Of a stretch of 34,410 bases of DNA, positions 1 to 5,965 are shown one piece after another. The notes under the pieces are model-generated. The model was given only the letters and a program-made list of their open reading frames with translations, was not told where the DNA came from and made no database searches. Every line of letters begins with the position of its first letter. Position 1 is the first letter of the stretch. Source of the stretch: Patescibacteria group bacterium (GTDB lineage Bacteria > Patescibacteriota > Minisyncoccia > Phycocordibacterales > DATDWN01); the NCBI GenBank assembly GCA_013816135.1, contig JACDEV010000009.1, forward strand, positions 1 to 34,410. The letters run 5' to 3'. A program made the translations under genes and the position numbers.

Positions 1-182
1 GGGCATATGTCCTCGTGGGCCTGGCGAGCCAGATCCTCGCATTCCTGCAACAGGCGGGTCAGGCGAGATTCCTTCCGGTGAAACTTTCGGTGCCGTGCTG
101 CGGCTCCTCGTTTTCCTAGCTCACTGAGCTTCTTCTTATCGTTCTTGCGTCTTGCTTGAACGACCTGTTCTGACATACTCAT
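1..182 (-). CDS. Small basic protein, C-terminus cut by window edge
   Basis: The reading frame is open from an ATG at 182 to the window edge, giving 60 residues without a stop. The product is strongly basic and helical, rich in Arg, Lys, Gln and Glu, with a run like KKLSELGKRGAAARHRKFHR, which would suit nucleic-acid binding, but I recognise no family. The start is supported by an AGAGG ribosome binding site six bases before the ATG and by a consensus promoter at 201-229. Codons are GC-richer than in the neighbouring yqeY. It belongs to the set of Shine-Dalgarno-led small genes scattered through this window. A second in-frame ATG at 176 is possible. Confidence 0.6.
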   Translation of the reverse strand, partial: MSMSEQVVQARRKNDKKKLSELGKRGAAARHRKFHRKESRLTRLLQECEDLARQAHEDIC

Positions 183-200
183 GGGTAACCTCTACTTATT

Positions 201-229
201 ATTATAATATCACTATATACTATTGTCAA
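201..229 (-). promoter_or_regulatory. Consensus sigma-70 promoter of the truncated gene
   Basis: On the minus strand TTGACA (229-224) is followed after exactly 17 nt by TATAAT (206-201), a perfect match to the consensus. Transcription should begin near 194, giving a short leader that contains the AGAGG site. A 16-nt block, TATATAGTGATATTAT, over the spacer and -10 region recurs in the promoter at 1963-1991. Confidence 0.85.
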
Positions 230-243
230 GTATATTGTGCACA

Positions 244-699
244 CTAAGCTAACAATTCCTCTACAACAGATTTTACAGTATCACCATCTGCTTTACCTTT
301 GAGGTCTTTCATTAATGCACCCATGAACATACCCATTTTTGATTTGTCTATTACTCCCATTTCTGTCATTTTTGCTTTAGCAATTGTCATAACTTCCTCT
401 CGAGGCATGCTTGCTGGTAGGTAGGCTTCTAGTAACGCAAGTTCTTCTTTTTCTGGCGCCGCTAAGTCTTCACGTCCACCTTTTGTAAATTGATCAATCG
501 AATCCTTCCTCTGCTTAACAGCTCGTCTAATCACGTTCAAAACTTCCTCGTCAGAAAGTTCGTCTTGAGGTGTCCTTTTTAAGTTTAGTAATTCGTTTGT
601 AAAGCTAGAAACTAAGCCTCGAACAACTCCGAGTCTTACTGCATCCTTAGCTTTCATAGCTTCTTTTACTTGGTCTTTAATGTTTTGTTGTAGTGTCAT
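244..699 (-). CDS. yqeY: YqeY/GatB-tail-like protein
   Basis: The 151-aa product matches the full length of the YqeY family, small helical proteins related to the C-terminal tail domain of GatB and Glu-tRNA amidotransferases. Features visible are the N-terminal MTLQQNIKDQVKEAMKAKD helix, the central basic RRAVKQRKDSIDQF segment and the typical end in which KADG and VKSVVEELL occur. The molecular role of free-standing YqeY is not settled; a link to tRNA-dependent amidation is inferred from homology only. It is divergent from rmuC, and the 187-bp gap holds a structured repeat. No Shine-Dalgarno sequence is seen before the ATG at 699. No terminator is visible before the next minus-strand gene, which has its own promoter. 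Confidence 0.88.
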   Translation of the reverse strand: MTLQQNIKDQVKEAMKAKDAVRLGVVRGLVSSFTNELLNLKRTPQDELSDEEVLNVIRRAVKQRKDSIDQFTKGGREDLAAPEKEELALLEAYLPASMPREEVMTIAKAKMTEMGVIDKSKMGMFMGALMKDLKGKADGDTVKSVVEELLA

Positions 700-736
700 A
701 TTTTGTTATTGTTCGGCTTTAAGATTTAGCGTATTT

Positions 737-811
737 CGTTGTTGGAAAGCAAAAAATAATCCTCACCTTACCACTAAGTAAGGCTCGACTTCTTTTTCAC
801 TTTCCGCCTAG
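737..811. repeat. Intergenic hairpin element, copy 1
   Basis: A 75-nt element between divergent yqeY and rmuC. Stem pairs are GGAAAG (744-749) with CTTTCC (800-805), AAAAA (751-755) with TTTTT (793-797), and CCTTAC (766-771) with GTAAGG (778-783). It is bounded by CGTTGTT on the left and GCCTAG on the right. The same boundary and inner-loop sequences with different stem bases occur at 33662-33733. It does not look like a simple terminator because it sits between two divergent starts. Confidence 0.7.
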
Positions 812-873
812 AACTACATCTGAATCTTGAAGCCTTTAATCTATATAGGTTACCATAAGCAATCTTTTTTTGG

Positions 874-879
874 TAGAAT
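874..879 (+). promoter_or_regulatory. -10 box of rmuC, leaderless start
   Basis: TAGAAT ends six bases before the rmuC ATG, so the predicted transcription start falls on or next to the start codon. There is no Shine-Dalgarno sequence and no clear -35 box. Confidence 0.6.
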
Positions 880-885
880 TAAGAG

Positions 886-1929
886 ATGGATATATCGACT
901 ATTATTTTTTTGCTAATGGCTTTGGGATTGGGGGCATTAGTTATGTACGCTTTTAGACCAAAACAGACAGCTAATGAAACAGGTTTAAATCTGATACTCC
1001 AACAAATAAATGAATTGAATCGCGTAGTTGATTCCAAGATAGGGGAAAGCACTCGTCAGATGAATGATTCAGTTAGAATGCAACTAGGAGAGTCAGCAAG
1101 CCTTATCCGTGAAGTTACTATAGGCCTTACAAAGCTCGATGAGACAAATAGACAAGTAGTTTCTTTTGCTGACCAGCTCCAAAGCTTGCAGGATATCTTG
1201 AAGAACCCAAAACAGAGAGGAATATTGGGTGAGTATTACTTAGAAACTTTATTAAAAAATGTTCTAGCTCCTAGCCAATACCAGATGCAGTATTCCTTTG
1301 GAAATGGAGAAATCGTGGATGCTGTGGTGTTCGTAAAAGATAAAATAATTCCAGTTGATTCAAAGTTTTCACTCGAGAACTATAACCGCTTATCAGAAAC
1401 CAATGACAAGACAGAAAAAGATAGACTGGAAAAACTTTTTGTTAATGACTTAAAATTACGAATTACCGAAACTGCAAAATATATCCGACCAGAAGAAGGT
1501 ACAATGGATTTTGCTTTTATGTTCATTCCTCACGAAGCTATCTACTATGATCTATTAATTAATAAGATTGGGGCCATGAGCGAAGATACTGAAAATTTAA
1601 TCCAACGGGCTGCTGGTAAATACAAGGTAATTATTGTTTCCCCAACTTCATTTTTGGCTTATCTTCAGACAGTTTTACAAGGACTTAAAGCAATGCAGAT
1701 TGAGGAAACTACAAAGGACATTATAAAAAGAGTAGGGGAAATTGGTACTCATTTGAAAAAATATGAGGACTATCATAAACGTTTAGGAAATTCACTAGAA
1801 ACTGTAGTAAATCATTACAATAGTTCGAGCAAGGAGTTTAAAAAAATAGACAAGGACGTAGTGCGTATTACTGGTACATCTTTGGAAATAGACACGTTAC
1901 TTATCGATAAACCAGAGTCAGAAGAATAG
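886..1929 (+). CDS. rmuC: DNA recombination protein RmuC
   Basis: A 347-aa RmuC-family protein. Residues 1-23 form a hydrophobic membrane anchor, residues about 35-110 are a helical coiled-coil region, and the rest is the RmuC domain. Recognisable blocks are RGILGEYYLE (111-120) and IIPVDSKFSLENY (154-166), whose acidic and lysine residues fit the PD-(D/E)xK-like nuclease fold proposed for the family. RmuC is thought to limit inversions at short inverted repeats; the nuclease role is inferred. Length is shorter than the E. coli protein (about 475 aa), mostly in the coiled coil. It is probably translated from a leaderless mRNA. No terminator follows, so transcription could run into the cassette beginning at 1963. 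Confidence 0.93.
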   Translation: MDISTIIFLLMALGLGALVMYAFRPKQTANETGLNLILQQINELNRVVDSKIGESTRQMNDSVRMQLGESASLIREVTIGLTKLDETNRQVVSFADQLQSLQDILKNPKQRGILGEYYLETLLKNVLAPSQYQMQYSFGNGEIVDAVVFVKDKIIPVDSKFSLENYNRLSETNDKTEKDRLEKLFVNDLKLRITETAKYIRPEEGTMDFAFMFIPHEAIYYDLLINKIGAMSEDTENLIQRAAGKYKVIIVSPTSFLAYLQTVLQGLKAMQIEETTKDIIKRVGEIGTHLKKYEDYHKRLGNSLETVVNHYNSSSKEFKKIDKDVVRITGTSLEIDTLLIDKPESEE

Positions 1930-1962
1930 CGAAAAAACTCATATTTTAAAGTATATATTGCA

Positions 1963-1991
1963 TTGACACATCACATATATAGTGATATTAT
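1963..1991 (+). promoter_or_regulatory. Promoter of the J-domain cassette
   Basis: TTGACA (1963-1968), a 17-nt spacer, and TATTAT (1986-1991). The predicted start near 1998 leaves a leader of about 35 nt with a GGAG site before the ATG at 2033. The TATATAGTGATATTAT block is shared with the promoter at 201-229. Confidence 0.8.
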
Positions 1992-2032
1992 TTTCGCGGA
2001 ACAGTTCTCAACAATTTTTTTGGAGTGTGTAC

Positions 2033-2782
2033 ATGTCTAACGATACGATTGCTAAAAATGAAATTGCAAGTCAGCGAAATGCTCTCGTTCCGACAAATCC
2101 GTCGGTAATGAAACTTGCGAAGCGTCTTCGATGGAGTCCTGAACGTGCGATTATCAGGATTCAGCGAGCATTACCTGCTCTATTCGAACAGCAGATCTAT
2201 CTCGAGCTCGCTTCCGACTTCGGCATCTTGCCGGAATCTATGGCAAAGCTTCTCCGTTTTTACATGGGAGAAGAAGAACTCGATTTGGAAGATTTGGAGT
2301 TCAGACAGGCAGGTAATAACCTGGTCACATCTAAGTTCGTGGACTTCGCGGAGTTTCTTCGAGAATGTCTCAATTTGCTCAAGATTGTAGCTAAAGAATT
2401 CACTTCGTTTTCTTTGACTGTTAACCACGCTGCAATGATTGTGTACCACTACGGGACTGATCAACCCGAACTGTTGATCGAGATGGTAGACGGTAACCTT
2501 GAGGAACTGTGTGAAGTGCTCGGCGTAAACAATGAGCACCCTTACAGTCAGCGGATGCGACTGTGCATCTGGCTTATGGTTACTAAAGTCATCCCTGAAA
2601 ACCGTTCGGAGGGTCGGCCGGACTTCCTCGACATCAGCGACATTTTGTCAATCTCTTCGGCTCGTCGACGCGCTCTGCGTCGTGAGCTTTTGGAAGATTT
2701 ACCAGACTACTTGTCAGCTGACAGCGACGAACTCCGACACCATCCATCGCTCGAGACGTTGAAAAAGGAGGGAATAATCTGA
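2033..2782 (+). CDS. Unknown helical protein, first gene of J-domain cassette
   Basis: A 249-aa soluble, mostly helical protein that I do not recognise. The start at 2033 is chosen because TTGGAG lies seven bases upstream; an in-frame extension to 1982 would overlap the promoter and adds a poor-looking N-terminus. The middle (about 75-160) is acidic with amphipathic helices, and the segment near residue 220 is very basic (SSARRRALRRELLEDL). No signal peptide or membrane segment is evident. It ends in TGATG, overlapping the ATG of the J-domain gene, so the two are translationally coupled. The codons are clearly richer in G+C (CTC, CGT, TCG, GAG) than those of rmuC just upstream, which hints at transfer or a different expression class. 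Confidence 0.75.
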   Translation: MSNDTIAKNEIASQRNALVPTNPSVMKLAKRLRWSPERAIIRIQRALPALFEQQIYLELASDFGILPESMAKLLRFYMGEEELDLEDLEFRQAGNNLVTSKFVDFAEFLRECLNLLKIVAKEFTSFSLTVNHAAMIVYHYGTDQPELLIEMVDGNLEELCEVLGVNNEHPYSQRMRLCIWLMVTKVIPENRSEGRPDFLDISDILSISSARRRALRRELLEDLPDYLSADSDELRHHPSLETLKKEGII

Positions 2783-3948
2783 TGGACGCGTTTACCAAGA
2801 GCCTCAAGATGGCTTTGGGTCAAGGATCGACAAGTTGGGACATAAACCCGCTTATTGTCATCGGCCTTACTGAAGCCATGCTCGATCTTCGTCTTTCGGA
2901 GGACCAGATGTATGCGGCTGTTCACAGTTATGTGCGCCAGCTGGCAAGTCAGGTTCATCCCGATCGTACTCAATCGACAAACGTATCCGAAGAACGTCGA
3001 CGGCAAATCTTCGATGCATTCGAAATCCTCGATGATCGCGGCAAGTTCTTGCTGGCACTCGCTGAATTCCGGTCACTCAAATCGAGTGACCGGAATGAGG
3101 TGAATATCCTGCGAGGAGCCTTGCATACTGCGAGGGAACGTCTCAATGCTTATCAAGGCAAAGAAGTCTACCTTTCGCAGGGTGCGAGTAAACTTACTCG
3201 TCAGCGAGAGGAGTTCGAAAAAGAGGAGAAGAAACGTAGGCAAGTTGAACCAAACCTCCGAGCTGAGGTTTCTCGCCTTACGCGGCGAGTTAAGCGTTCT
3301 GAGAAAGCTGCTGCTGATAGGGAAAAGAAGTACAACAAAAGTGTTTTTTATGTAACTTCATTAGGTTCCAGTAAACCTGTACAACCTATAAATGGTGCGG
3401 TACATGTATTTGATGCTCAATGGGTAGCTATCACCTCACTTGTTTCGGCTAGAATCATGAAGAATGATTCAAGCTTGCTATCAGGTCAGTTGGAATTAGA
3501 TGTTCTTGATGAATCCAGTCGGTTTGAGCTAAGGATAAGAAAAGTTCTGAAGTCTATCGGGGCTTCGGAAGCTATCGCTCCAAGTATTCTCAAACGCTGG
3601 GCAGACTGTGCGGCAAAAGTTGGAACTGCCGAATTTAGGGAGTTTCGAACAAACTACTGTCTTCGGCTCAGTATGTTCGAAATATCTGCAGGAAGGCCTA
3701 AATTCATATATGGCTGGGACAAAGCAATTACAGGGCGAATCCTTGGGTCACTTCCACCCGATGGTGTAGAGATCGTTCGGCGTCAGCTAACGAATGTGGT
3801 TGAAAGAGAGACCACGTTGGAGACGATGTCGCCCTACCTGGTTCCCGGTGGACTTCTGGTTTTTCAAAGCAAGAGAAACTATACAGGCGAGGAAGGTCGA
3901 GACACTGTAGTGTTTGACTCAAAACAGATTATCCTAGGAGTTGGATAA
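2782..3948 (+). CDS. J-domain and coiled-coil protein of unknown role
   Basis: A 388-aa protein. Residues about 25-95 resemble a J domain: helix II leads to the HPD tripeptide at 59-61 (QVHPDRT), then a loop and helix III ending in FEILDDRGKFLLAL. J domains stimulate Hsp70/DnaK ATPase through HPD, so a DnaK co-chaperone role is inferred. Residues about 105-185 are a charged coiled coil. The C-terminal 200 residues form a domain I do not recognise. There are no DnaJ Gly/Phe or CXXCXGXG zinc repeats, so this is not DnaJ itself. The ATG overlaps the stop of the previous gene and has an AGGAGGG site nine bases upstream. Codons turn AT-richer around 3330-3600, suggesting a mosaic. A strong hairpin lies in the coding sequence at 3066-3096. 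Confidence 0.75.
   Translation: MDAFTKSLKMALGQGSTSWDINPLIVIGLTEAMLDLRLSEDQMYAAVHSYVRQLASQVHPDRTQSTNVSEERRRQIFDAFEILDDRGKFLLALAEFRSLKSSDRNEVNILRGALHTARERLNAYQGKEVYLSQGASKLTRQREEFEKEEKKRRQVEPNLRAEVSRLTRRVKRSEKAAADREKKYNKSVFYVTSLGSSKPVQPINGAVHVFDAQWVAITSLVSARIMKNDSSLLSGQLELDVLDESSRFELRIRKVLKSIGASEAIAPSILKRWADCAAKVGTAEFREFRTNYCLRLSMFEISAGRPKFIYGWDKAITGRILGSLPPDGVEIVRRQLTNVVERETTLETMSPYLVPGGLLVFQSKRNYTGEEGRDTVVFDSKQIILGVG
3066..3096 (+). repeat. Perfect 13-bp inverted repeat inside the J-domain gene
   Basis: ATTCCGGTCACTC (3066-3078) and GAGTGACCGGAAT (3084-3096) are exact reverse complements separated by five bases. The mRNA would form a stable stem-loop immediately after the J-domain coding part. 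Confidence 0.85.
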
Positions 3949-3996
3949 AATTCAAATAAATAGTTCGACACTTATGAGGTAGTGTAAAAACCTTAA

Positions 3997-4024
3997 GGCC
4001 CGTGCAGAAATGCCGGGTCTTTTC
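3997..4024 (+). terminator. Terminator of the J-domain cassette
   Basis: GGCCCG (3997-4002) pairs with CGGGTC (4014-4019), with an inner GCA-GAAA-TGC stem and a following run of T. It lies about 50 nt after the stop of the J-domain gene. Confidence 0.75.
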
Positions 4025-4050
4025 ATATATTTATAATCCTAAAAATTTAA

Positions 4051-4079
4051 TAGACAAACTTTATATCACAGAGTAGTAT
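4051..4079 (+). promoter_or_regulatory. Promoter of the structured RNA
   Basis: TAGACA (4051-4056), 17-nt spacer, TAGTAT (4074-4079). The expected start, about seven bases downstream, coincides with the GG at 4087 that opens the closing helix of the RNA. Confidence 0.7.
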
Positions 4080-4086
4080 TAATTTT

Positions 4087-4340
4087 GGAAAAGGAAGGGA
4101 GATAGCTCTGCTAAAACCAGACCACAACGCTCGGGGATTTCCGGTTTCTTATCCGGATTGAAAGAGTGAAAAACTATGGTTTAGCCAGTCGATTGGGACA
4201 CTGCGATAGTCCGACATAGTCTACCTTTACCGAGGGGCCTTAGGGCTTAAAAGACTTCTATGGGCCTGGTAATCCATAGCGTAGGGGTGTTCTAGACCCT
4301 TTTCCACTGGCGGTCAATTGTAAGATTGACCGCCTTTTCT
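4087..4340 (+). ncRNA. Unassigned structured RNA with own promoter and terminator
   Basis: There is no convincing ORF in this stretch. The predicted 5' end GGAAAAGG (4087-4094) pairs with CCTTTTCC (4298-4305) just before the terminator, enclosing about 200 nt. Internal helices by eye: GCTAAAACCA (4110-4119) with TGGTTTAGC (4177-4185, one bulged A), CGCTC (4128-4132 region) with GAGTG (4164-4168), CCGG (4141-4144) with CCGG (4153-4156), GGAC (4196-4199) with GTCC (4209-4212), and CTATGG (4258-4263) with CCATAG (4274-4279). The loop of the last, GGTAA (4268-4272), can pair with TTACC (4227-4231) as a pseudoknot. It lacks the diagnostic sequences of RNase P RNA, SRP RNA and tmRNA. A 6S-like RNA or a new family are both possible; the branched fold argues against classical 6S RNA. 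Confidence 0.65.
4309..4340 (+). terminator. Terminator of the structured RNA
   Basis: GGCGGTCAAT (4309-4318), six-base loop, ATTGACCGCC (4325-4334), then TTTTCTT. A perfect 10-bp stem. It separates the RNA from the rplU promoter, which begins eight bases later. Confidence 0.93.
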
Positions 4341-4347
4341 TATTTAC

Positions 4348-4376
4348 TTGCAATTTTGAGCCATTTTTTGTAGTAT
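4348..4376 (+). promoter_or_regulatory. Promoter of rplU, near-leaderless
   Basis: TTGCAA (4348-4353), 17-nt spacer, TAGTAT (4371-4376). The ATG at 4386 is nine bases downstream, so the 5' leader would be zero to three bases. Confidence 0.7.
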
Positions 4377-4385
4377 GTGAGGACT

Positions 4386-4700
4386 ATGTTTGCAGTTATA
4401 AAAACAGGCGGAAAGCAATATAAGGTCTCAGCTGGAGATACACTAAAAATTGAGAAAATCACTGGTGATTTCAAGGTAGGAGATAAAATCGTTTTTAACG
4501 AAGTGATGCTTGTTGCAGGGGATAAAGAAACAACTATTGGTACTCCTCTTGTAGCCAAGGCTTCAGTTGAAGGAACACTTGAAGAAGTTGGACGAAATAA
4601 AACAGTTGAAGTTATAAAATACAAGCAAAAGAGCAGATATTTCAAGAAGAATGGTCATAGGCAACCTTGGTTCAAAGTTAAGATCTCAGGTATCAAATAA
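4386..4700 (+). CDS. rplU: Large ribosomal subunit protein bL21
   Basis: A 104-aa L21 that starts MFAVIKTGGKQYKV, the typical family N-terminus, so the ATG at 4386 is preferred over the upstream in-frame GTG at 4377. The C-terminal basic block KYKQKSRYFKKNGHRQPW matches the 23S rRNA-binding part of the family. In many bacteria rplU is followed directly by rpmA; here rpmA is 7 kb away on the other strand. The gene is a single transcription unit between the promoter at 4348 and the terminator at 4704. Confidence 0.96.
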   Translation: MFAVIKTGGKQYKVSAGDTLKIEKITGDFKVGDKIVFNEVMLVAGDKETTIGTPLVAKASVEGTLEEVGRNKTVEVIKYKQKSRYFKKNGHRQPWFKVKISGIK

Positions 4701-4703
4701 GTT

Positions 4704-4735
4704 AAAAGGCGCTCCCCTCGGAGTGCCTTTTGTTT
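4704..4735. terminator. Bidirectional terminator between rplU and a small minus-strand gene
   Basis: AAAAGGCGCTCC (4704-4715) pairs with GGAGTGCCTTTT (4720-4731), one G-T pair, four-base loop. T runs occur on both strands, serving two convergent genes. Confidence 0.9.
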
Positions 4736-4740
4736 TGTTT

Positions 4741-4953
4741 CTATAAATGAGTATGGCGAATTTTGGCAAAATTCTGAAGTAGCCAGTCTACTTGACTATC
4801 GCTAAATCCAGCCTCCTTCGCCCTTTCTTTGAACTTTATTTCTGCTTCCTTCTTTGCTTTCTCTTCGTCTCTTTTTCTTTCCCGATTCATCTGACCTTCA
4901 ATCCTATTTAAAGTTCGACGACTGACTGGACGTACAATCCCAACTCTTCTCAT
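4741..4953 (-). CDS. Small charged helical protein
   Basis: A 70-aa protein of unknown function. It begins with a basic segment (MRRVGIVRPVSRRTLNRIEG), continues as a highly charged helix rich in Lys, Glu and Arg, and ends with FSDSQVDWLLQNFAK, which resembles a short helix-turn. An AAGGAGG site precedes the ATG by four bases. A promoter is likely at 4997-4969 (TTGAAA, 17 nt, TACTTT). It shares the strong ribosome binding site, own promoter and GC-richer codons of the accessory small genes in this window. Confidence 0.7.
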   Translation of the reverse strand: MRRVGIVRPVSRRTLNRIEGQMNRERKRDEEKAKKEAEIKFKERAKEAGFSDSQVDWLLQNFAKIRHTHL

Positions 4954-4968
4954 TTAGCCTCCTTAGCC

Positions 4969-4997
4969 AAAGTATCACATGGATTGTTATTTTTCAA
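4969..4997 (-). promoter_or_regulatory. Promoter of the 70-aa gene
   Basis: On the minus strand TTGAAA (4997-4992), 17-nt spacer, TACTTT (4974-4969). Leader of about 10 nt carrying AAGGAGG. Confidence 0.5.
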
Positions 4998-5007
4998 CAT
5001 ATTAGAA

Positions 5008-5031
5008 TTGGCGTCCCTTTCGGAACGCCAA
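5008..5031 (-). terminator. Terminator after the 59-aa gene
   Basis: A 10-position stem, TTGGCGTCCC (5008-5017) with GGAACGCCAA (5022-5031), one mismatch, with a GAAA tetraloop when read on the minus strand. The T run that follows is weak. Confidence 0.65.
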
Positions 5032-5040
5032 TTATCAGGT

Positions 5041-5220
5041 CTATTGGACTCTTGCTTCTGCTTCCTTTTGTGTGCCAAGAAAGTTTAGCCACATTCTTTC
5101 AGCAACAGCCGGAGTTGTGCCATTTTGAAGCGTTGCTTCGATGAATGTTTCTTTTTGTCGCCGAAGCTGTCCTTCACGGATGATTTCTTCTTGACGTTTG
5201 TCTTCTGAGATAAATGTCAT
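5041..5220 (-). CDS. Small charged protein, 59 aa
   Basis: An ORF from ATG 5220 to TAG 5041. The N-terminal half is a charged helix (ISEDKRQEEIIREGQLRRQK) and the second half contains TPAVAERMWLNFLGTQKEAE. No family is recognised. Support for it being real: a GGAGGG site four bases before the ATG, a promoter at 5264-5237, and a terminator hairpin ten bases after the stop. It has the same style as the 70-aa gene next to it. Confidence 0.7.
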   Translation of the reverse strand: MTFISEDKRQEEIIREGQLRRQKETFIEATLQNGTTPAVAERMWLNFLGTQKEAEARVQ

Positions 5221-5236
5221 GATCCCTCCGAGAAGA

Positions 5237-5264
5237 ATATTACATATTTTGTCAAAAAATACAA
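5237..5264 (-). promoter_or_regulatory. Promoter of the 59-aa gene
   Basis: On the minus strand TTGTAT (5264-5259), 16-nt spacer, TAATAT (5242-5237). A GGAGGG-containing leader follows. Confidence 0.5.
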
Positions 5265-5273
5265 TATTTAGGT

Positions 5274-5882
5274 TTATTGCCTATTTTTCAGCGCGTTTTT
5301 TATTGTTTCAGAATCAGAATATTCTAATTCAGTGCCAGTAGATAAACCTCGGGCTAATGTGGAGATTTTGATGCTATACTTATCAGTAATTGGTTTCAAA
5401 ATTTGAGTTAAATACGCCTGTGTGTTCTCACCTTCAGGATTGTAATTTAGTGCCATAATGATTTCTTTTAAACCCTCAACAACTTTCTTTTCAATCGTAC
5501 TTATTAACTGATTCTGTCTTATCCGTCGTTCAGGATTTTTTTCAAGAATAGGGACATTACCTCCTAAGATAAAATAGTATCCATTGTATGAATGTGTTCT
5601 TTCGATATTCTCAAAATCCACATCATGAGAGACTAACATCAAAGAATTTTTATCTCTTTGTTCATCCCTACATATGGAACAAGTAATATTATTATTCGGA
5701 AAAAAACGAAAACATGAATCACATGAATGCATTGTCGATCTTACCTCTTTTATAAGTTTCGATAGATCACTCGCATATGCTGGGTTTCTGTTCAATAAAA
5801 AATAGACGAAGCGTTTTGCTTGTCTTGGTCCTATGCCAGGAAACTCCCTAAATAGTTCTATAAGTCTGTCTGTATTGTCCAT
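5274..5882 (-). CDS. recR: Recombination protein RecR
   Basis: A full-length 202-aa RecR, which with RecO and RecF loads RecA at gaps. The N-terminal helix-hairpin-helix is visible in FPGIGPRQAKRF (14-25). A zinc finger is formed by Cys54, Cys57, Cys68 and Cys71. The Toprim domain begins at LMLVSHDVDFENIE and its end carries LARGLSTGTELEYSD, the family C-terminal signature (usually ARGLPVGGDLEYAD). A TATAAT box ends seven bases before the ATG, so it is probably leaderless. It lies downstream of dnaB with an 83-nt gap. Confidence 0.96.
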   Translation of the reverse strand: MDNTDRLIELFREFPGIGPRQAKRFVYFLLNRNPAYASDLSKLIKEVRSTMHSCDSCFRFFPNNNITCSICRDEQRDKNSLMLVSHDVDFENIERTHSYNGYYFILGGNVPILEKNPERRIRQNQLISTIEKKVVEGLKEIIMALNYNPEGENTQAYLTQILKPITDKYSIKISTLARGLSTGTELEYSDSETIKNALKNRQ

Positions 5883-5889
5883 TATGTTA

Positions 5890-5895
5890 ATTATA
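5890..5895 (-). promoter_or_regulatory. -10 box of recR
   Basis: Perfect TATAAT on the minus strand, seven bases upstream of the recR ATG, with no Shine-Dalgarno between. Its -35 region is not clear. Confidence 0.65.
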
Positions 5896-5965
5896 CCAAA
5901 CTTCCAAGAGATGTTCAGTTAAAATCTCGTTGAATAAAACTTATAAAGAGAAAGAGATTTAAATC

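Noticed and set aside
1982-2032. N-terminal extension of the 2033 gene to 1982
   Set aside because: It begins inside the -10 region of the promoter and before the predicted transcription start, whereas ATG 2033 has a Shine-Dalgarno site.
2180-2539. Antisense and alternative-frame ORFs over the J-domain cassette (also at 2115-2390, 2532-2762, 2707-3006, 2855-3103, 2867-3076)
   Set aside because: They lie entirely inside the two well-supported genes, have no ribosome binding sites, and arise from the lower stop density of GC-richer DNA.
4087-4305. Structured RNA as tmRNA, RNase P RNA or SRP RNA
   Set aside because: The closing helix and a T-arm-like GGGTGTTCTAGACCC are reminiscent of a tRNA-like end, but there is no CCA, no tag reading frame with a resume codon, no RNase P P4 sequence, and no SRP GGAAGGAAGCAG motif.
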